Source: Bacillus sp. AFS073361 (lineage in GTDB: Bacteria > Bacillota > Bacilli > Bacillales > Cytobacillaceae). Taken from it: a stretch of 64,000 nucleotides of DNA. Shown here in pieces: positions 25,867-35,244 of this stretch (within the stretch, counting starts at the first letter, position 1; every line of letters starts with the position of its first letter). A model generated the notes under the pieces. The model was not told where the DNA came from. It did not search any database and saw only the letters and a program-made list of their open reading frames with translations. The stretch is from NCBI RefSeq assembly GCF_002567005.1, contig NZ_NUZU01000010.1, forward strand, positions 24,533-88,532, in the 5' to 3' direction. Made by a program: the position numbers and the translations under genes.

Positions 25867-26688
25867 GTGTTAACGCAAAAGAAAAACGGTAAAGGTACGA
25901 TTTACTTCGTTGACGAAAATGACGTAATAATCTCGAAAACTTGTACGAAGTGTAACGAGATTAAAACGCTTGATTGTTTTGCGGAAAATAAAGAAGGGCT
26001 TGGAAATAGAAGGGCGAAGTGCCTCGGATGTCATAACAAAGTGTATGCGTCAACCAAGGACTACGACGTAAGGAAACTGACGAGAGTAGCGTTAGAAACA
26101 CGCGACGGAATTTCCGGAAAAGAGTGTACAGTTTGCGGTAAATGGAGTGCGCTAGGTAACTTCGCGAAGGATAGCAGAGGATTAGGCGGAAGAGAATCTA
26201 GGTGCAAGACATGTGTCGCCAAGTTTGGTCGGAAATTGCGAGAGGCTAACAAAGAACAAGAAGCGGAACGTATTCGTACTTGGAGGAAAGCCAATCCTGA
26301 AAAGGAAGCACTAAAGAAACAACGTCGGCGCGCCCGTGAGAAGAACTTACCAGACAACTTTACGAAAGAGCAGATGTCAGCGACGTTTGATTATTTCGGA
26401 GGATGCGTCTTAACGGGGGATGTCACTAATATCGATTGGGACCATGCCGTACCATTAGCGACTGGCGAGGTCGGAACAACTTTCGGCAACATGATTCCGT
26501 TGAGGAGTGACTTAAACAAGTCGAAGAATGACTCGAACATCTTTGAGTGGTTCGCTACAAATAAAGAACGCTTTAAATTATCGCAATCTAATTTTGATAG
26601 GCTCGTAGGGTGGCTCGCTGAAGCTAACGGTATGACTATCGAAGAATATCGGGCATATGTTTATAAATGCTTTGAAAAAACGGCGTAG
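25867..26688 (+). CDS. HNH endonuclease-like protein
   Basis: 273 residues from GTG 25867 with CGGAGGG upstream. Two N-terminal zinc-knuckle repeats (CTKCNEIKTLDCF ... CLGC; CTVCGKW ... CKTC), a basic helix, then a degenerate HNH/zinc core (WDHAVPLATGEVGTTFGNMIPLRSDLN KSKND region). Directly upstream of the large terminase, the classical place for an HNH protein needed for packaging as well as for free-standing homing enzymes. Its own terminator separates it from terL. Confidence 0.75.
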   Translation: MLTQKKNGKGTIYFVDENDVIISKTCTKCNEIKTLDCFAENKEGLGNRRAKCLGCHNKVYASTKDYDVRKLTRVALETRDGISGKECTVCGKWSALGNFAKDSRGLGGRESRCKTCVAKFGRKLREANKEQEAERIRTWRKANPEKEALKKQRRRAREKNLPDNFTKEQMSATFDYFGGCVLTGDVTNIDWDHAVPLATGEVGTTFGNMIPLRSDLNKSKNDSNIFEWFATNKERFKLSQSNFDRLVGWLAEANGMTIEEYRAYVYKCFEKTA

Positions 26689-26709
26689 AGCGAAAACTCT
26701 ACGCTTTTT
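26683..26709 (+). terminator. Rho-independent terminator
   Basis: GCGTAGAG (26683-26690) pairs perfectly with CTCTACGC (26697-26704), followed by five T. It overlaps the stop of the HNH gene and insulates it from the terminase gene. Confidence 0.88.
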
Positions 26710-26742
26710 CTATACATAGTTTTCACGAAAGGAGGGCGCAAA

Positions 26743-28497
26743 ATGGCAATGGTGAATGGTGAGTGGTTGGAGCGCAAAGAACGTCAGCAACGTATTGAGT
26801 TATTGTCGGAACGTATTCGTAAATTGGCTACGCTAATTAAAGCGGATAAGGCAAACGATTATCATATTGAGTCATTCCGAAGCGATAAGCAAGAATTAAC
26901 GAAGCTTAAAAGAGTTCATCGAGCGGAAGTTGATGTCGCTTATTTCTTTTACGAATATCTAAGCGATGGGGCTAATCCGGCGAACGAGGATAATGTTATA
27001 CGTAATAGTGAAGACGGAACGCAGCATGATCCTATTGAGCTAATTGCGCCTATCCATCGGGACTTCTTTGAACACTGCGATTACGTTAACGAAGCGGAGC
27101 GAAACGCGCGTTTAGCAATAGCGGCGGCACGTGGTCACAATAAATCCGGTACATTCTCAAACGGATTCCCTCTTCATCAGATAGTATTCAGGCGCCGAAA
27201 ATATGTACTTCTCATATCCGAGACAGACTCACTCTCGAAAAAGTTAATCGGATGGGTAAATAAGCAACTGAAGTTTAACGCAAAGCTTCGAGAGGATTTC
27301 GGAGTATTGCTAAATGAGCGCAATCAGCAAAACGAAAAAGATAACGAGGAAGCATTTATCACACTATCTAATGCGTTAGTTGAGGCGTCGTCGTCTGGTA
27401 AACAGTTGCGTGGTAAAAGACACGGTGCTGTTCGTCCAGATTTAGTTATAATTGATGACCCTTCCTCAATGAACAACGAAGGAACAAAAGAAGCGCGGGA
27501 AAAACTCGTACATTGGTTTAATAGTGTAGTCGTTCCAATCGGAAGTAAAGCGACGGCCATCGTGCTAGTCGGAACAATGGTCAGCGCGACCGGACTTTTA
27601 AACCACGTACTGAAGCGGAAGGATTTCAAGTCCTCGTTTCACGGCGCGGTCATTAGCGAGCCGAGCAATCCGAAGTTATGGGACCAATATTGCGAAGTGT
27701 ATGCGCGGGCCGACTCGATGGAAGAGGTCGACGAGTTCTATAACGCAAATCGTGAGGCGCTGGAAGCCGGCATCGAACTGGCGTGGCCTTGGCGATGGAC
27801 TTATCGCGCTCTGATGCACGAAAAGGTCAACATGGGAACGCGGGCATACAATTCGGAGTATCGGAACCTGGCGTTCAGCGAAGACGAGCAGTTCTTCTTT
27901 CCGGAAAACTATGCGAAGTATCACTATTACTACGAAAATGATCGAGCGTTTGTTGTTTACGAAGATATGCGAATACCTCTCAGCGACTTATTCATTGTCG
28001 GCGCATGGGATATCGCTATGGGGAAGAATAAACGGTCGGATTATAACGCAATCATCATCGTCGGTAAGCACGCGCCTACCGGCTTAATTTTTGTGCTTGA
28101 CGAATATGCGACTAAAGAGCAGCCTCACACGCTTATCGACGTCTGTATCGAAAAGATAAAGAAGTTTAACGTGCGAATCTTCAGCGTTGAGACGATTAAC
28201 GCTTATCACGAATTCTATCGGCAGTTACAGGAGAAGGCGCGGGTTGAAGGCGTTTATAAATGCCGGATTAATGACGTTAAGGGGCACGGAAGCAGTAAGG
28301 AACAGCGGATTGAGTCGCTGGAGCCTATTTTGCATAATAAAACGCTGATTCTTAACGACAGACACACGATGCTACTTGACCAAATGGCGCAATATCCGTT
28401 CGCTGATTTTGACGATCTTTTAGATGGAACTCAAATGGCGGTAAATAGCATCTTTAAACCGAAATCAAGAGTCGCAGTAAAACCGAAATGGTTATAG
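26743..28497 (+). CDS. Terminase large subunit
   Basis: 584 residues. ATPase part has AAARGHNKSGTF (a Walker A variant, about residues 126-137) and DLVIIDDPSS (Walker B) near 231-240; coupling GTMVSATG follows. Nuclease part has GAWDIAMGKNKRSDY and a C-terminal YPFADFDDLLDG carrying the RNase H-like acidic residues. AAAGGAGGG ribosome site. Packages DNA into proheads with the small subunit encoded next. Confidence 0.93.
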   Translation: MAMVNGEWLERKERQQRIELLSERIRKLATLIKADKANDYHIESFRSDKQELTKLKRVHRAEVDVAYFFYEYLSDGANPANEDNVIRNSEDGTQHDPIELIAPIHRDFFEHCDYVNEAERNARLAIAAARGHNKSGTFSNGFPLHQIVFRRRKYVLLISETDSLSKKLIGWVNKQLKFNAKLREDFGVLLNERNQQNEKDNEEAFITLSNALVEASSSGKQLRGKRHGAVRPDLVIIDDPSSMNNEGTKEAREKLVHWFNSVVVPIGSKATAIVLVGTMVSATGLLNHVLKRKDFKSSFHGAVISEPSNPKLWDQYCEVYARADSMEEVDEFYNANREALEAGIELAWPWRWTYRALMHEKVNMGTRAYNSEYRNLAFSEDEQFFFPENYAKYHYYYENDRAFVVYEDMRIPLSDLFIVGAWDIAMGKNKRSDYNAIIIVGKHAPTGLIFVLDEYATKEQPHTLIDVCIEKIKKFNVRIFSVETINAYHEFYRQLQEKARVEGVYKCRINDVKGHGSSKEQRIESLEPILHNKTLILNDRHTMLLDQMAQYPFADFDDLLDGTQMAVNSIFKPKSRVAVKPKWL

Positions 28498-28512
28498 AGA
28501 GGAGTGGAGCAA

Positions 28513-28950
28513 ATGTCAAATAACAAACTAAAAGCGCTCGAAGCGAAGTTAACAGAGCAACAAAAGAAAGCGGCCTATATGCTCGTTGAGAACGACTTAA
28601 AGTCGAACAAAGACCCGTTAAAGCTAACGTATGAGCAAATCGCTGAAGAAGTCGGCGTATCATATAAAACGATCTGGAGCTGGCGGACTCAGAATCGCAA
28701 TTTTATCGCATATAAGAACGAAATCTCTGACGATTTCCTCAGCGACAAACGTTCGCGAGTATACGGGCAATTATTGAAGCTTATCGAAGGCGAACAGCCG
28801 AGCGTAAAGGCGATTGACCTGTTTATGCGTAGATTCGGACTACTTACGGAGAAACAAGTTATTACAACAGAAGAAAACGGCGGTTCACGTAGCAATGACG
28901 ACTTAGCGAAGGAACTCGCAGAACTAGACGACTTATTAAACGAGGATTAA
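28513..28950 (+). CDS. Small terminase-like HTH protein (phBC6A51 type)
   Basis: 145 residues from ATG 28513 (GAGAGGAG nine bases upstream; GTG 28504 overlaps that site). N-terminal helix-turn-helix LTYEQIAEEVGVSYKTIWSWR of the phBC6A51 family, then an oligomerisation region and acidic C-terminus. Gene order large-then-small is the reverse of the usual. Likely recognises the packaging site. Confidence 0.75.
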   Translation: MSNNKLKALEAKLTEQQKKAAYMLVENDLKSNKDPLKLTYEQIAEEVGVSYKTIWSWRTQNRNFIAYKNEISDDFLSDKRSRVYGQLLKLIEGEQPSVKAIDLFMRRFGLLTEKQVITTEENGGSRSNDDLAKELAELDDLLNED

Positions 28951-28969
28951 ACGGAAGGAGGTGTGCGAC

Positions 28970-30562
28970 TTGGGCTTATTTTGGAAAGGCAAAGCCGAGC
29001 TCGACAAAGTTAACGAGTATACGTCGGTATATACGTTCAACGCGTTTCAGCCTGGCGAACAGTTTCCGCCAGTTGCTGACCGAGAACGTATCTCGAAGTA
29101 TAAGCGGTTGAAAAAATTATTTCAAGGCAAGCAGGCCGAAGTATACGAGCGAGCGTCGAAGCTATTAAAAGATACGCCACACGCGAGCCAGCTTGAGCAG
29201 TTATATATTGCGGTCAATATTTCAGATATTTTGGTGACCAAACCAAGTGACCTACTTGTAGGCGAACCACCGAGCTTTGAATCGGGATTGCCCGACAGTA
29301 GCGAAGAACAAAAGGCGGTTAATCGGTATGTAGAAGAAAACGATCTTGTTAAATTGGTACACGAAAGCGCGATTGGTAACGGCTATCGCGGCGACGCTTG
29401 GATTAAGACGCGGTACGGCTATCGTCAAGATTTTTCTGAAGTGATACAACGAGGCGGAACTATTCCGGCCGGAATCGAAATGGAGCCGATAATTGAGCAT
29501 GTCAATGCCGAGTTCGTCTTTCCGGAGACATCGCGCGGTAATGTGAAATCGTTTAAGGCAGTCAATATCTGCACGGTCGAATATGTCATCGACGGCAAGA
29601 CAGAAAAGCCGTTCCTAAATGTCGAGCGACACATTCCAGGATATATCATCTATGAACGCTATCGTTTGTTCGAATTTGAGGGCGGAATTGACACGCGTTG
29701 GGGGTATCCGTTGCAAATATTCACAATCGGCGAAAGAGTAGCGACAGGACGCGAAGAAGACACTGTGGAAACTGGCGTTCCTCATTTACTCGTCCATCAC
29801 ATCCCATATAAATCGGTCGACGACGATTGGGAAGGCGTTAGCGGGCTTGAAAAACTTGAGTCGTTGTTGGCGGCGATTAATGATCGTTTAGTATCACTTG
29901 ATTTCATACTTATGAAGCACAGCGACCCGACGGCTTACGGACCTGAGTTAGACGGAAGTGGAGACAACGTTCGGTTAAGCGGAGCGTACATTCCGATGAC
30001 AAAGGAAGACGCCACTCCGGGATATATGACTTGGGACGGACAACTAAACTCAGCGTTTAAAGAATTAGAAGTTTTAATATCGCTAGTCTTTCAGATTTCA
30101 GAAACACCACAGTGGCTATTCGGTACCGTTCTAGGCGAAAACAGCGGTGGAACTGGAACTAGTCATACAGATAGTGCTTCGATTAAGGCGCGTTTTCTAC
30201 CGATCCTTTCCAAAGTAAACCGGATTCGAACTCATTACGATAAAGCAATTAGAGACGCATTGTGGACGTGTCAACTTTTAGATGTCGCGCACGGAGAAGC
30301 CAACTTTGAACCTGTTTACCCTACGATTGCTTGGAAAGACGGAATTCCGGTCAACGAGAAGGAACAAGCGGAAATTATGCAACTTAGAACGCAGAAACCT
30401 ACATTAGACGTCAAGAGCGCGATCAAACGCCAGGATAACGTGGATGATATGCAAGCAGACGAAATCATGCGTCGAATTGAAGAGGACGAAAAGAACGCGA
30501 ATGGAGTCGTTGATTCTAGCATTTTTAACGGAAATGGAGCGGCGCAAGGCGGTGGTAACTAA
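28970..30562 (+). CDS. Portal protein (SPP1 gp6-like)
   Basis: 530 residues. NISDILVTKPSDLLVGEPP and the middle stem region (SVDDDWEGVSGLEKLESLLAAINDRLV) fit the SPP1_Gp6-like portal family. TTG 28970, eight bases after AAGGAGG, is the best start; GTG 28961 overlaps the site. C-terminal tail low-complexity Asn/Gly. Forms the dodecameric channel for DNA entry and tail joining. Confidence 0.92.
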   Translation: MGLFWKGKAELDKVNEYTSVYTFNAFQPGEQFPPVADRERISKYKRLKKLFQGKQAEVYERASKLLKDTPHASQLEQLYIAVNISDILVTKPSDLLVGEPPSFESGLPDSSEEQKAVNRYVEENDLVKLVHESAIGNGYRGDAWIKTRYGYRQDFSEVIQRGGTIPAGIEMEPIIEHVNAEFVFPETSRGNVKSFKAVNICTVEYVIDGKTEKPFLNVERHIPGYIIYERYRLFEFEGGIDTRWGYPLQIFTIGERVATGREEDTVETGVPHLLVHHIPYKSVDDDWEGVSGLEKLESLLAAINDRLVSLDFILMKHSDPTAYGPELDGSGDNVRLSGAYIPMTKEDATPGYMTWDGQLNSAFKELEVLISLVFQISETPQWLFGTVLGENSGGTGTSHTDSASIKARFLPILSKVNRIRTHYDKAIRDALWTCQLLDVAHGEANFEPVYPTIAWKDGIPVNEKEQAEIMQLRTQKPTLDVKSAIKRQDNVDDMQADEIMRRIEEDEKNANGVVDSSIFNGNGAAQGGGN

Positions 30563-31380
30563 TGCCGAATTACGACGCTCAGACCGAGGCACTAGTCCGC
30601 GAGTATAAGTTAGCCGTTGAGCGCATTAAAGCGGAACTTGACCGTTTCGACTTAACGGACTTCCGGCGTGCTAATTCAATGGCTACGCTAAAATCAATCA
30701 GCGAAATTCTCTCTGCTCTAAACGACGAATCAGCGAAGTGGGTAGAGACTAACATTCCGATTGCGGCCCGAGCTGGTGTTGCTGATGCAATAGTGGCGCT
30801 TGGCGTAGTAAGTACGGTTTCCGAAGCGCAGCAGATCGTCAAGTTTAACCGAGTTAATGCTGAGCTGGTGAAAGCGGCCATTGCCGACACTCAAGCCGAC
30901 CTGCTCGCTGTTACGCAAAATATTGATAGGAAAGTTCGGGCGACGGTGCGCCAGGTAGCTTCGGAGTCTATGCGACAGAACCTAGCGCAGGGGATTAACG
31001 GCAGGCGGACCATGAACGCCGACACGCTTAGTGGCTTACGGGCAAAGCTAGGCGACGCGGTAAATACCGGAATCATTGACGCAAGTGGGCGTAGGTGGCG
31101 TCCGGAGGTTTACGTGGATATGGTAACGCGAACAAAGATGATGCGAATAACCACCGAGGCAACAATTAACGAGGCGGTACAACGAGAAGCGTATTACGGG
31201 GTCATTTCGAGTCATGGCGCAAAGGACTTGTGCCGGAATTGGGAAGGTAGAACGGTTAAGTTAGTCGACGAAGCACCGGGCGACTATCCATACTACGGCA
31301 ACTTACCTAACCGCGAGATATTTCATCCGAATTGCAAGCATTCAATTTCGCCAGTTAGAGATCCCGAGAGATACAACTAA
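30562..31380 (+). CDS. Minor head protein (Mu F / SPP1 gp7-like)
   Basis: 272 residues, TAATG-coupled to the portal. Helical N-terminus and a C-terminal Mu F-type domain: SSHGAKDLCRNWEGRTVK ... NREIFHPNCKHSISP with conserved Cys/His that likely bind metal. Incorporated with the portal during prohead assembly. Confidence 0.88.
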   Translation: MPNYDAQTEALVREYKLAVERIKAELDRFDLTDFRRANSMATLKSISEILSALNDESAKWVETNIPIAARAGVADAIVALGVVSTVSEAQQIVKFNRVNAELVKAAIADTQADLLAVTQNIDRKVRATVRQVASESMRQNLAQGINGRRTMNADTLSGLRAKLGDAVNTGIIDASGRRWRPEVYVDMVTRTKMMRITTEATINEAVQREAYYGVISSHGAKDLCRNWEGRTVKLVDEAPGDYPYYGNLPNREIFHPNCKHSISPVRDPERYN

Positions 31381-31383
31381 CTA

Positions 31384-31809
31384 CTACATTAACGAAGAAA
31401 TTTCGCGGTAACTCTTTTCGTCACAACGAATATGGAGCGCCACTTCTTCGTTTGTTTCCGGATTAATTAAATAAACGAATGCTTTAGAGCGGTCGCGTTT
31501 CCGTCCGCCAATTGCGGCGCCGGCAATCGTACCTAGTGGTCCAGCGACCATTGTTCCGATTATTGCTCCACCGGCAGCTTTACCTGCGCTGCGAGTAGCG
31601 GATTCTTCCCATTCGATTCCGTCTAGCATCCAGGTATTCTTTGTTAAAAACGGTATTTGAATTACGACTTTACCACGTTCTCCACTATCGATCATAAAGG
31701 CATTGCGGATAGCTGTAGGCATTTCTTTTCCGGATAAATTTATATCATTTCCACCTGAAAGAATATCGAGGTTGATTTTACGTTTAAATGCGTCTTTGAA
31801 AAAGCCCAT
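31384..31809 (-). CDS. Glycine-zipper protein, likely moron
   Basis: 141 residues on the opposite strand in the middle of the head operon. Residues ~75-100 hold alternating Gly/Ala (AGKAAGGAIIGTMVAGPLG), a glycine-zipper membrane segment, followed by a beta-rich tail. ATG has CGGAGGTCA upstream, and a TATAAT box lies about 25 bases further up on that strand. Its independent promoter and AT-rich flanks mark it as a moron, expressed perhaps in the lysogen. Function unknown. Confidence 0.7.
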   Translation of the reverse strand: MGFFKDAFKRKINLDILSGGNDINLSGKEMPTAIRNAFMIDSGERGKVVIQIPFLTKNTWMLDGIEWEESATRSAGKAAGGAIIGTMVAGPLGTIAGAAIGGRKRDRSKAFVYLINPETNEEVALHIRCDEKSYREISSLM

Positions 31810-31988
31810 TTTAAAATGACCTCCGTTTTATATTATAGGTTAATTTTACCTTATTTTACAGTATGCACACAACTATAAAATTATAACGCAAATGACGAAT
31901 TAAAACGCAATTGTCCGAACGTTAAGACGTAAAAAGAAACGGATGTATTAAATTAATGAGCGACGGCTCTCAAACGGAGGTTAATAAC

Positions 31989-32651
31989 ATGAGTGAAGAA
32001 TTAAATCAAAATCCTGAAGTAGTTACCGAAAATCCTACGGTTGAGGAACCGGAAAATAAACCAGAAGTAAAAACGGTAACGATGACACAAGATGAACTAA
32101 ATGCACTAATCAGTAAGGAAAAAGGTCGTGTTAAAAGTAAATATGCGGACTACGACGACATCAAAACGAAGGCATCCGAATATGAAAAAGCGCTGGAAGA
32201 AAAACGCCTTGCTGAGTTAAGCGAAAAAGAACGTCTTGAGGAAATTGCAAAGAAATACGATGAAGAAAAGCAGTCGTTAGCGAAGGAACTCGAATTATTA
32301 CGTGAGAGTAATAAGAACGAGAAAATCCGAAATGCTTTTATTACTAAGGCGCAAGCAGCCGGAATTGGCTACGTAGACGATGCGTACCAACTTTCTTCGA
32401 AACTACTATCCGCGGTTAAGGTAGATGAAGAGGGGGTACACGGTGTCGACGAAATCATATCCGAACTGATTACAAATAAACCGTTTTTACTTGCGCAAAC
32501 CAAGAAGCAACAAAAACCAATTGGGGAGCCGTCTAATAATTCTGTTAATGAGGAAATTAAGACACTAGAGGCGCAGTTAGCGGATGCTAAGAAAGCGAAG
32601 AACTTCGCTAAAGTAATTGAGTTAAGTAATTTAATAGCTAGTAAGAAATAA
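31989..32651 (+). CDS. Scaffolding protein (DUF4355/gp20-like)
   Basis: 220 residues. A disordered acidic N-terminus, a long Lys/Glu coiled coil (about 40-125), and a C-terminal capsid-binding part. ATG 31989 has CGGAGG upstream. Directly precedes the capsid gene, the standard place for the scaffold. Confidence 0.85.
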   Translation: MSEELNQNPEVVTENPTVEEPENKPEVKTVTMTQDELNALISKEKGRVKSKYADYDDIKTKASEYEKALEEKRLAELSEKERLEEIAKKYDEEKQSLAKELELLRESNKNEKIRNAFITKAQAAGIGYVDDAYQLSSKLLSAVKVDEEGVHGVDEIISELITNKPFLLAQTKKQQKPIGEPSNNSVNEEIKTLEAQLADAKKAKNFAKVIELSNLIASKK

Positions 32652-32672
32652 GTCGCCTAAAAAAGGTGACTT
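32650..32672 (+). terminator. Hairpin between scaffold and capsid genes
   Basis: AAGTCGCCT (32650-32658) pairs with AGGTGACTT (32664-32672), nine pairs with one G-U and an A5 loop, followed by TATTTAATTT. Either a partial terminator or a 5' stabiliser for the abundant capsid mRNA. Confidence 0.65.
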
Positions 32673-32717
32673 TATTTAATTTAACCTAAAAATATATTAA
32701 ATGGAGGAATACAAACA

Positions 32718-33842
32718 ATGCCAGTAAACACTTATAGTTTCCAAAACCAAGTACGTCAATTACAAGAAGGAATCTCAATGATCATCAACGATGAGCCAAC
32801 ACTTTTAGGCTTGATTGGACTAAGCGGAGAGCCGTTGTTCCAAACGAAATTCGAATGGATGTCTGACAACCTAAACTCTAACCGTGCTAACCTTGCGGCT
32901 AACCTAGACGCAGTAGCAACAACTTTTAACGTTGCATCAGGCGACGGTTCTAAATTCCGGGTTAACGCACTTTTAGTATTAGACGATGAGTACATGAAGG
33001 TAACTGCGGTAGCTGGAGATGCAATTACTGTAGTACGTGGATTTGACGGAACAACAGCCGCAACACACACTGCTGCTTCATCTGAAATTCGTATCGTAGC
33101 ACGTCCGCAATTAGAAGGCGCAGGCGTAGGTCAAGATGAGTCACACGATCGCTATGTTGATTACAACGTAACTCAAATTTTCGAGCGTTACGCTTCAGTA
33201 TCTAATACTCAACAAGCAGTCCGCACTTACAACGTTTCTGACGAACTTAATTACCAAGTTCAACTTCGTTTGAAAGAACTTGCTCGTGAATTCAACGATG
33301 CGTTAATTTACGGTCGTCGTATTGATGCAGGCGGTTCACAGCCAAGAATGACTGGCGGTCTATTAAACTTCGCAAATCTTAAAAGCTCAGTAAAGCAGAA
33401 CTTAGCTGGCGGAGAAGTTACAGCGAAAGTAGTAAATGACGCGCTTGAGCAAGTATACCAACGTGGCGGTAACGTAAATACAATTCTTACTAACACTGCT
33501 GGTGCTCGTCAATTCTCTAAATTGCTTGGCGACAAAATTCAAATCCAACGCCAAGATACTACTCGCGGAGGATACGTTGCAACATTCGTTTCTGACATCG
33601 TAGGCGGCGACATGGCTACTATCGTAGTTGATAAGAATATGCCGAAAGATAAAGTTGTACTGTTCGACCGTTCAATCTTATCTATGCACGCTCTAAACGG
33701 ACGCTCTTTATACGATGTAGACGCAACAGTTGCAGGCGCTGACTTTGTTGCTCGCCAGATTCGTGGAGAATACGGCGTTAAAGTTATGAACGCGAAAGAA
33801 AAAATTGCAGTCCTTGAGAACGTAAGCAAAACTGTATCTTAA
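32718..33842 (+). CDS. Major capsid protein (SU10/DUF5309-like)
   Basis: 374 residues, placed after the scaffold. Contains a small Ig-like or Ac-type insert (AATTFNVASGDGSKFRVNALLV ... RGFDGTTAA, split here for length) and FEDWEM-free HK97 fold segments such as RLKELAREFNDALIYGRR and AGARQFSKLLGDKI. Codons are more biased to A/T-ending optimal ones than in neighbours, as expected for the most abundant virion protein. Confidence 0.9.
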   Translation: MPVNTYSFQNQVRQLQEGISMIINDEPTLLGLIGLSGEPLFQTKFEWMSDNLNSNRANLAANLDAVATTFNVASGDGSKFRVNALLVLDDEYMKVTAVAGDAITVVRGFDGTTAATHTAASSEIRIVARPQLEGAGVGQDESHDRYVDYNVTQIFERYASVSNTQQAVRTYNVSDELNYQVQLRLKELAREFNDALIYGRRIDAGGSQPRMTGGLLNFANLKSSVKQNLAGGEVTAKVVNDALEQVYQRGGNVNTILTNTAGARQFSKLLGDKIQIQRQDTTRGGYVATFVSDIVGGDMATIVVDKNMPKDKVVLFDRSILSMHALNGRSLYDVDATVAGADFVARQIRGEYGVKVMNAKEKIAVLENVSKTVS

Positions 33843-33859
33843 TAATCGGAGGGATTTAG

Positions 33860-34096
33860 ATGGCGAAGTATAAAGCGGAGCCTTTCTATTCCGTCCACTC
33901 CAGCGCCGGCATAATTCATTTCGATCATGTCGGCGAATATGAAACTATTAACGAGGGTGAAATCGCGGTTCTTTCCGGATTATGCCCTCGTTATTTAATT
34001 TGTGTGGACGAAGGAAAAGCGAAAGTGGATGAACCAAAGAAAGCGGAGGAAGCGCCGAAGCCGAAAGCGCCAGCGAAGAAATCCTCCGGCAAATAG
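33860..34096 (+). CDS. Small head protein
   Basis: 78 residues; the first 55 form a compact beta domain (YSVHSSAGIIHFDHVGEYETI), then a Lys/Pro/Ala-rich tail (KAPAKKSSGK). RBS GGAGGG. Position after the capsid suggests a head accessory or decoration protein. Confidence 0.6.
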   Translation: MAKYKAEPFYSVHSSAGIIHFDHVGEYETINEGEIAVLSGLCPRYLICVDEGKAKVDEPKKAEEAPKPKAPAKKSSGK

Positions 34097-34108
34097 GAGG
34101 CGATTTAA

Positions 34109-34498
34109 TTGGCGGTAAACGTATTCGAAGCGGACTCTTATATTGAGGAAAACGTAATTGTAATTGAGGATTGGACGGACAGCGACGACTCCAAAAAGCA
34201 GCGGCTATTAAACGTGGGGCTATCAACGTTGAACCGGGTCTATCCGAGCTATACGATTCCTGACAACGCGGTGTATGAGTATGCGGCAGTATTGGCGCGA
34301 GCTTTTAACGATACAAATATTCAGAAGCAAAACGGAGTTAAGACGTTCGCAGTGGCGGGCATTCAATTTACGTTTGACGGCGGCAAAGATTCGCTCGAGT
34401 CACTGATTCCTACTACAGCCATCGACTTAATTTCGAAAGAAAACGGTGTGTCGTTAGGCGGTAGCGGTGGCAAGCGCGTGAAATGGACGGTGTTGTAA
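34109..34498 (+). CDS. Head-tail connector (adaptor) protein
   Basis: 129 residues from TTG 34109 with AGGAGGCG upstream. Alpha-helical adaptor pattern (DDSKKQRLLNVGLSTLNRVYP) with a TFDGGKDSLESLIPTTAIDLI core. Position portal-capsid-adaptor matches gp6/gp15-type connectors. Confidence 0.75.
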   Translation: MAVNVFEADSYIEENVIVIEDWTDSDDSKKQRLLNVGLSTLNRVYPSYTIPDNAVYEYAAVLARAFNDTNIQKQNGVKTFAVAGIQFTFDGGKDSLESLIPTTAIDLISKENGVSLGGSGGKRVKWTVL

Positions 34499-34837
34499 AT
34501 GGCAATTATGCCGATGAAGCAAACCGTTACGCGCATACGCAAGTCCGGAAGTGATTGGGACGGAACAGAAGCCGAAGAAAGAACGCAATTAAAATGCGCT
34601 ATTACAGAAGGCGCTAAATTAGTTCGTTCTATGTCGGGAACAAGTGGTGTCCAGGGAGTTACCTCAAGCGAAGATGTCTCAACTGCGCAAATCTATTTCG
34701 ATAAACTCGCGGATGTACAAATCACTGACGAGTTTGAATACACGAACGAATTAGGCATAACCCGTAAATATTCGCCTTTAACAATTGACATTAAGCGATT
34801 AAACGGTAAGCCGATTCTAACGGTGGTGAGCGTGTAA
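34499..34837 (+). CDS. Head closure (stopper) protein
   Basis: 112 residues, start one base after the preceding stop. Beta-barrel stopper pattern with a DVQITDEFEYTNELGITRKY region. Second of four consecutive small neck proteins. Confidence 0.7.
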   Translation: MAIMPMKQTVTRIRKSGSDWDGTEAEERTQLKCAITEGAKLVRSMSGTSGVQGVTSSEDVSTAQIYFDKLADVQITDEFEYTNELGITRKYSPLTIDIKRLNGKPILTVVSV

Positions 34838-35238
34838 TGGCGCGGGATTTCGAAATAAACACTTCGGGGTTGGAGGCACTTATACAACGTTCTCCGCAAG
34901 CGGCATCAAAAGGAGCTAAACGCGGTTTGCACGACTCACTTGACGATTGGGTAGTCCGATCGAAAGACATCGCGCCATTGGATAAAGGGACACTAAGACG
35001 AGGAATTAAATCGGAGGGTGTTCATGGAAATGGCATGAGATTGGTTGGCGAGATATCGTCCGTCGCAAAAGAACGCAATTTTAACTACGCCTATTATATT
35101 CACGAAATGAATGCCGGCGGTAAAAACGTCGGTGGCGAAAAGAAATACCTCGACAAATCCGGCGAAGATAACAAAGACAAGTGGATGCGCTGGGTAGAAG
35201 AGGAGATACGCAATGAACTTCAACGCGAAGGATGGTGA
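34837..35238 (+). CDS. HK97 gp10-like neck/tail completion protein
   Basis: 133 residues, overlapping its neighbour by one base (TAATG). SKDIAPLDKGTLRRGI and GEISSVAKERNFNYAYYIHE are characteristic of the HK97-gp10_like family. Confidence 0.85.
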   Translation: MARDFEINTSGLEALIQRSPQAASKGAKRGLHDSLDDWVVRSKDIAPLDKGTLRRGIKSEGVHGNGMRLVGEISSVAKERNFNYAYYIHEMNAGGKNVGGEKKYLDKSGEDNKDKWMRWVEEEIRNELQREGW

Positions 35239-35244
35239 CGGTAA

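Noticed and set aside
25466..25873. 135-residue forward ORF in the non-coding region
   Set aside because: GTG start without ribosome site, odd Arg/Phe/Ser-rich composition, overlaps inverted repeats and the start of the real HNH gene.
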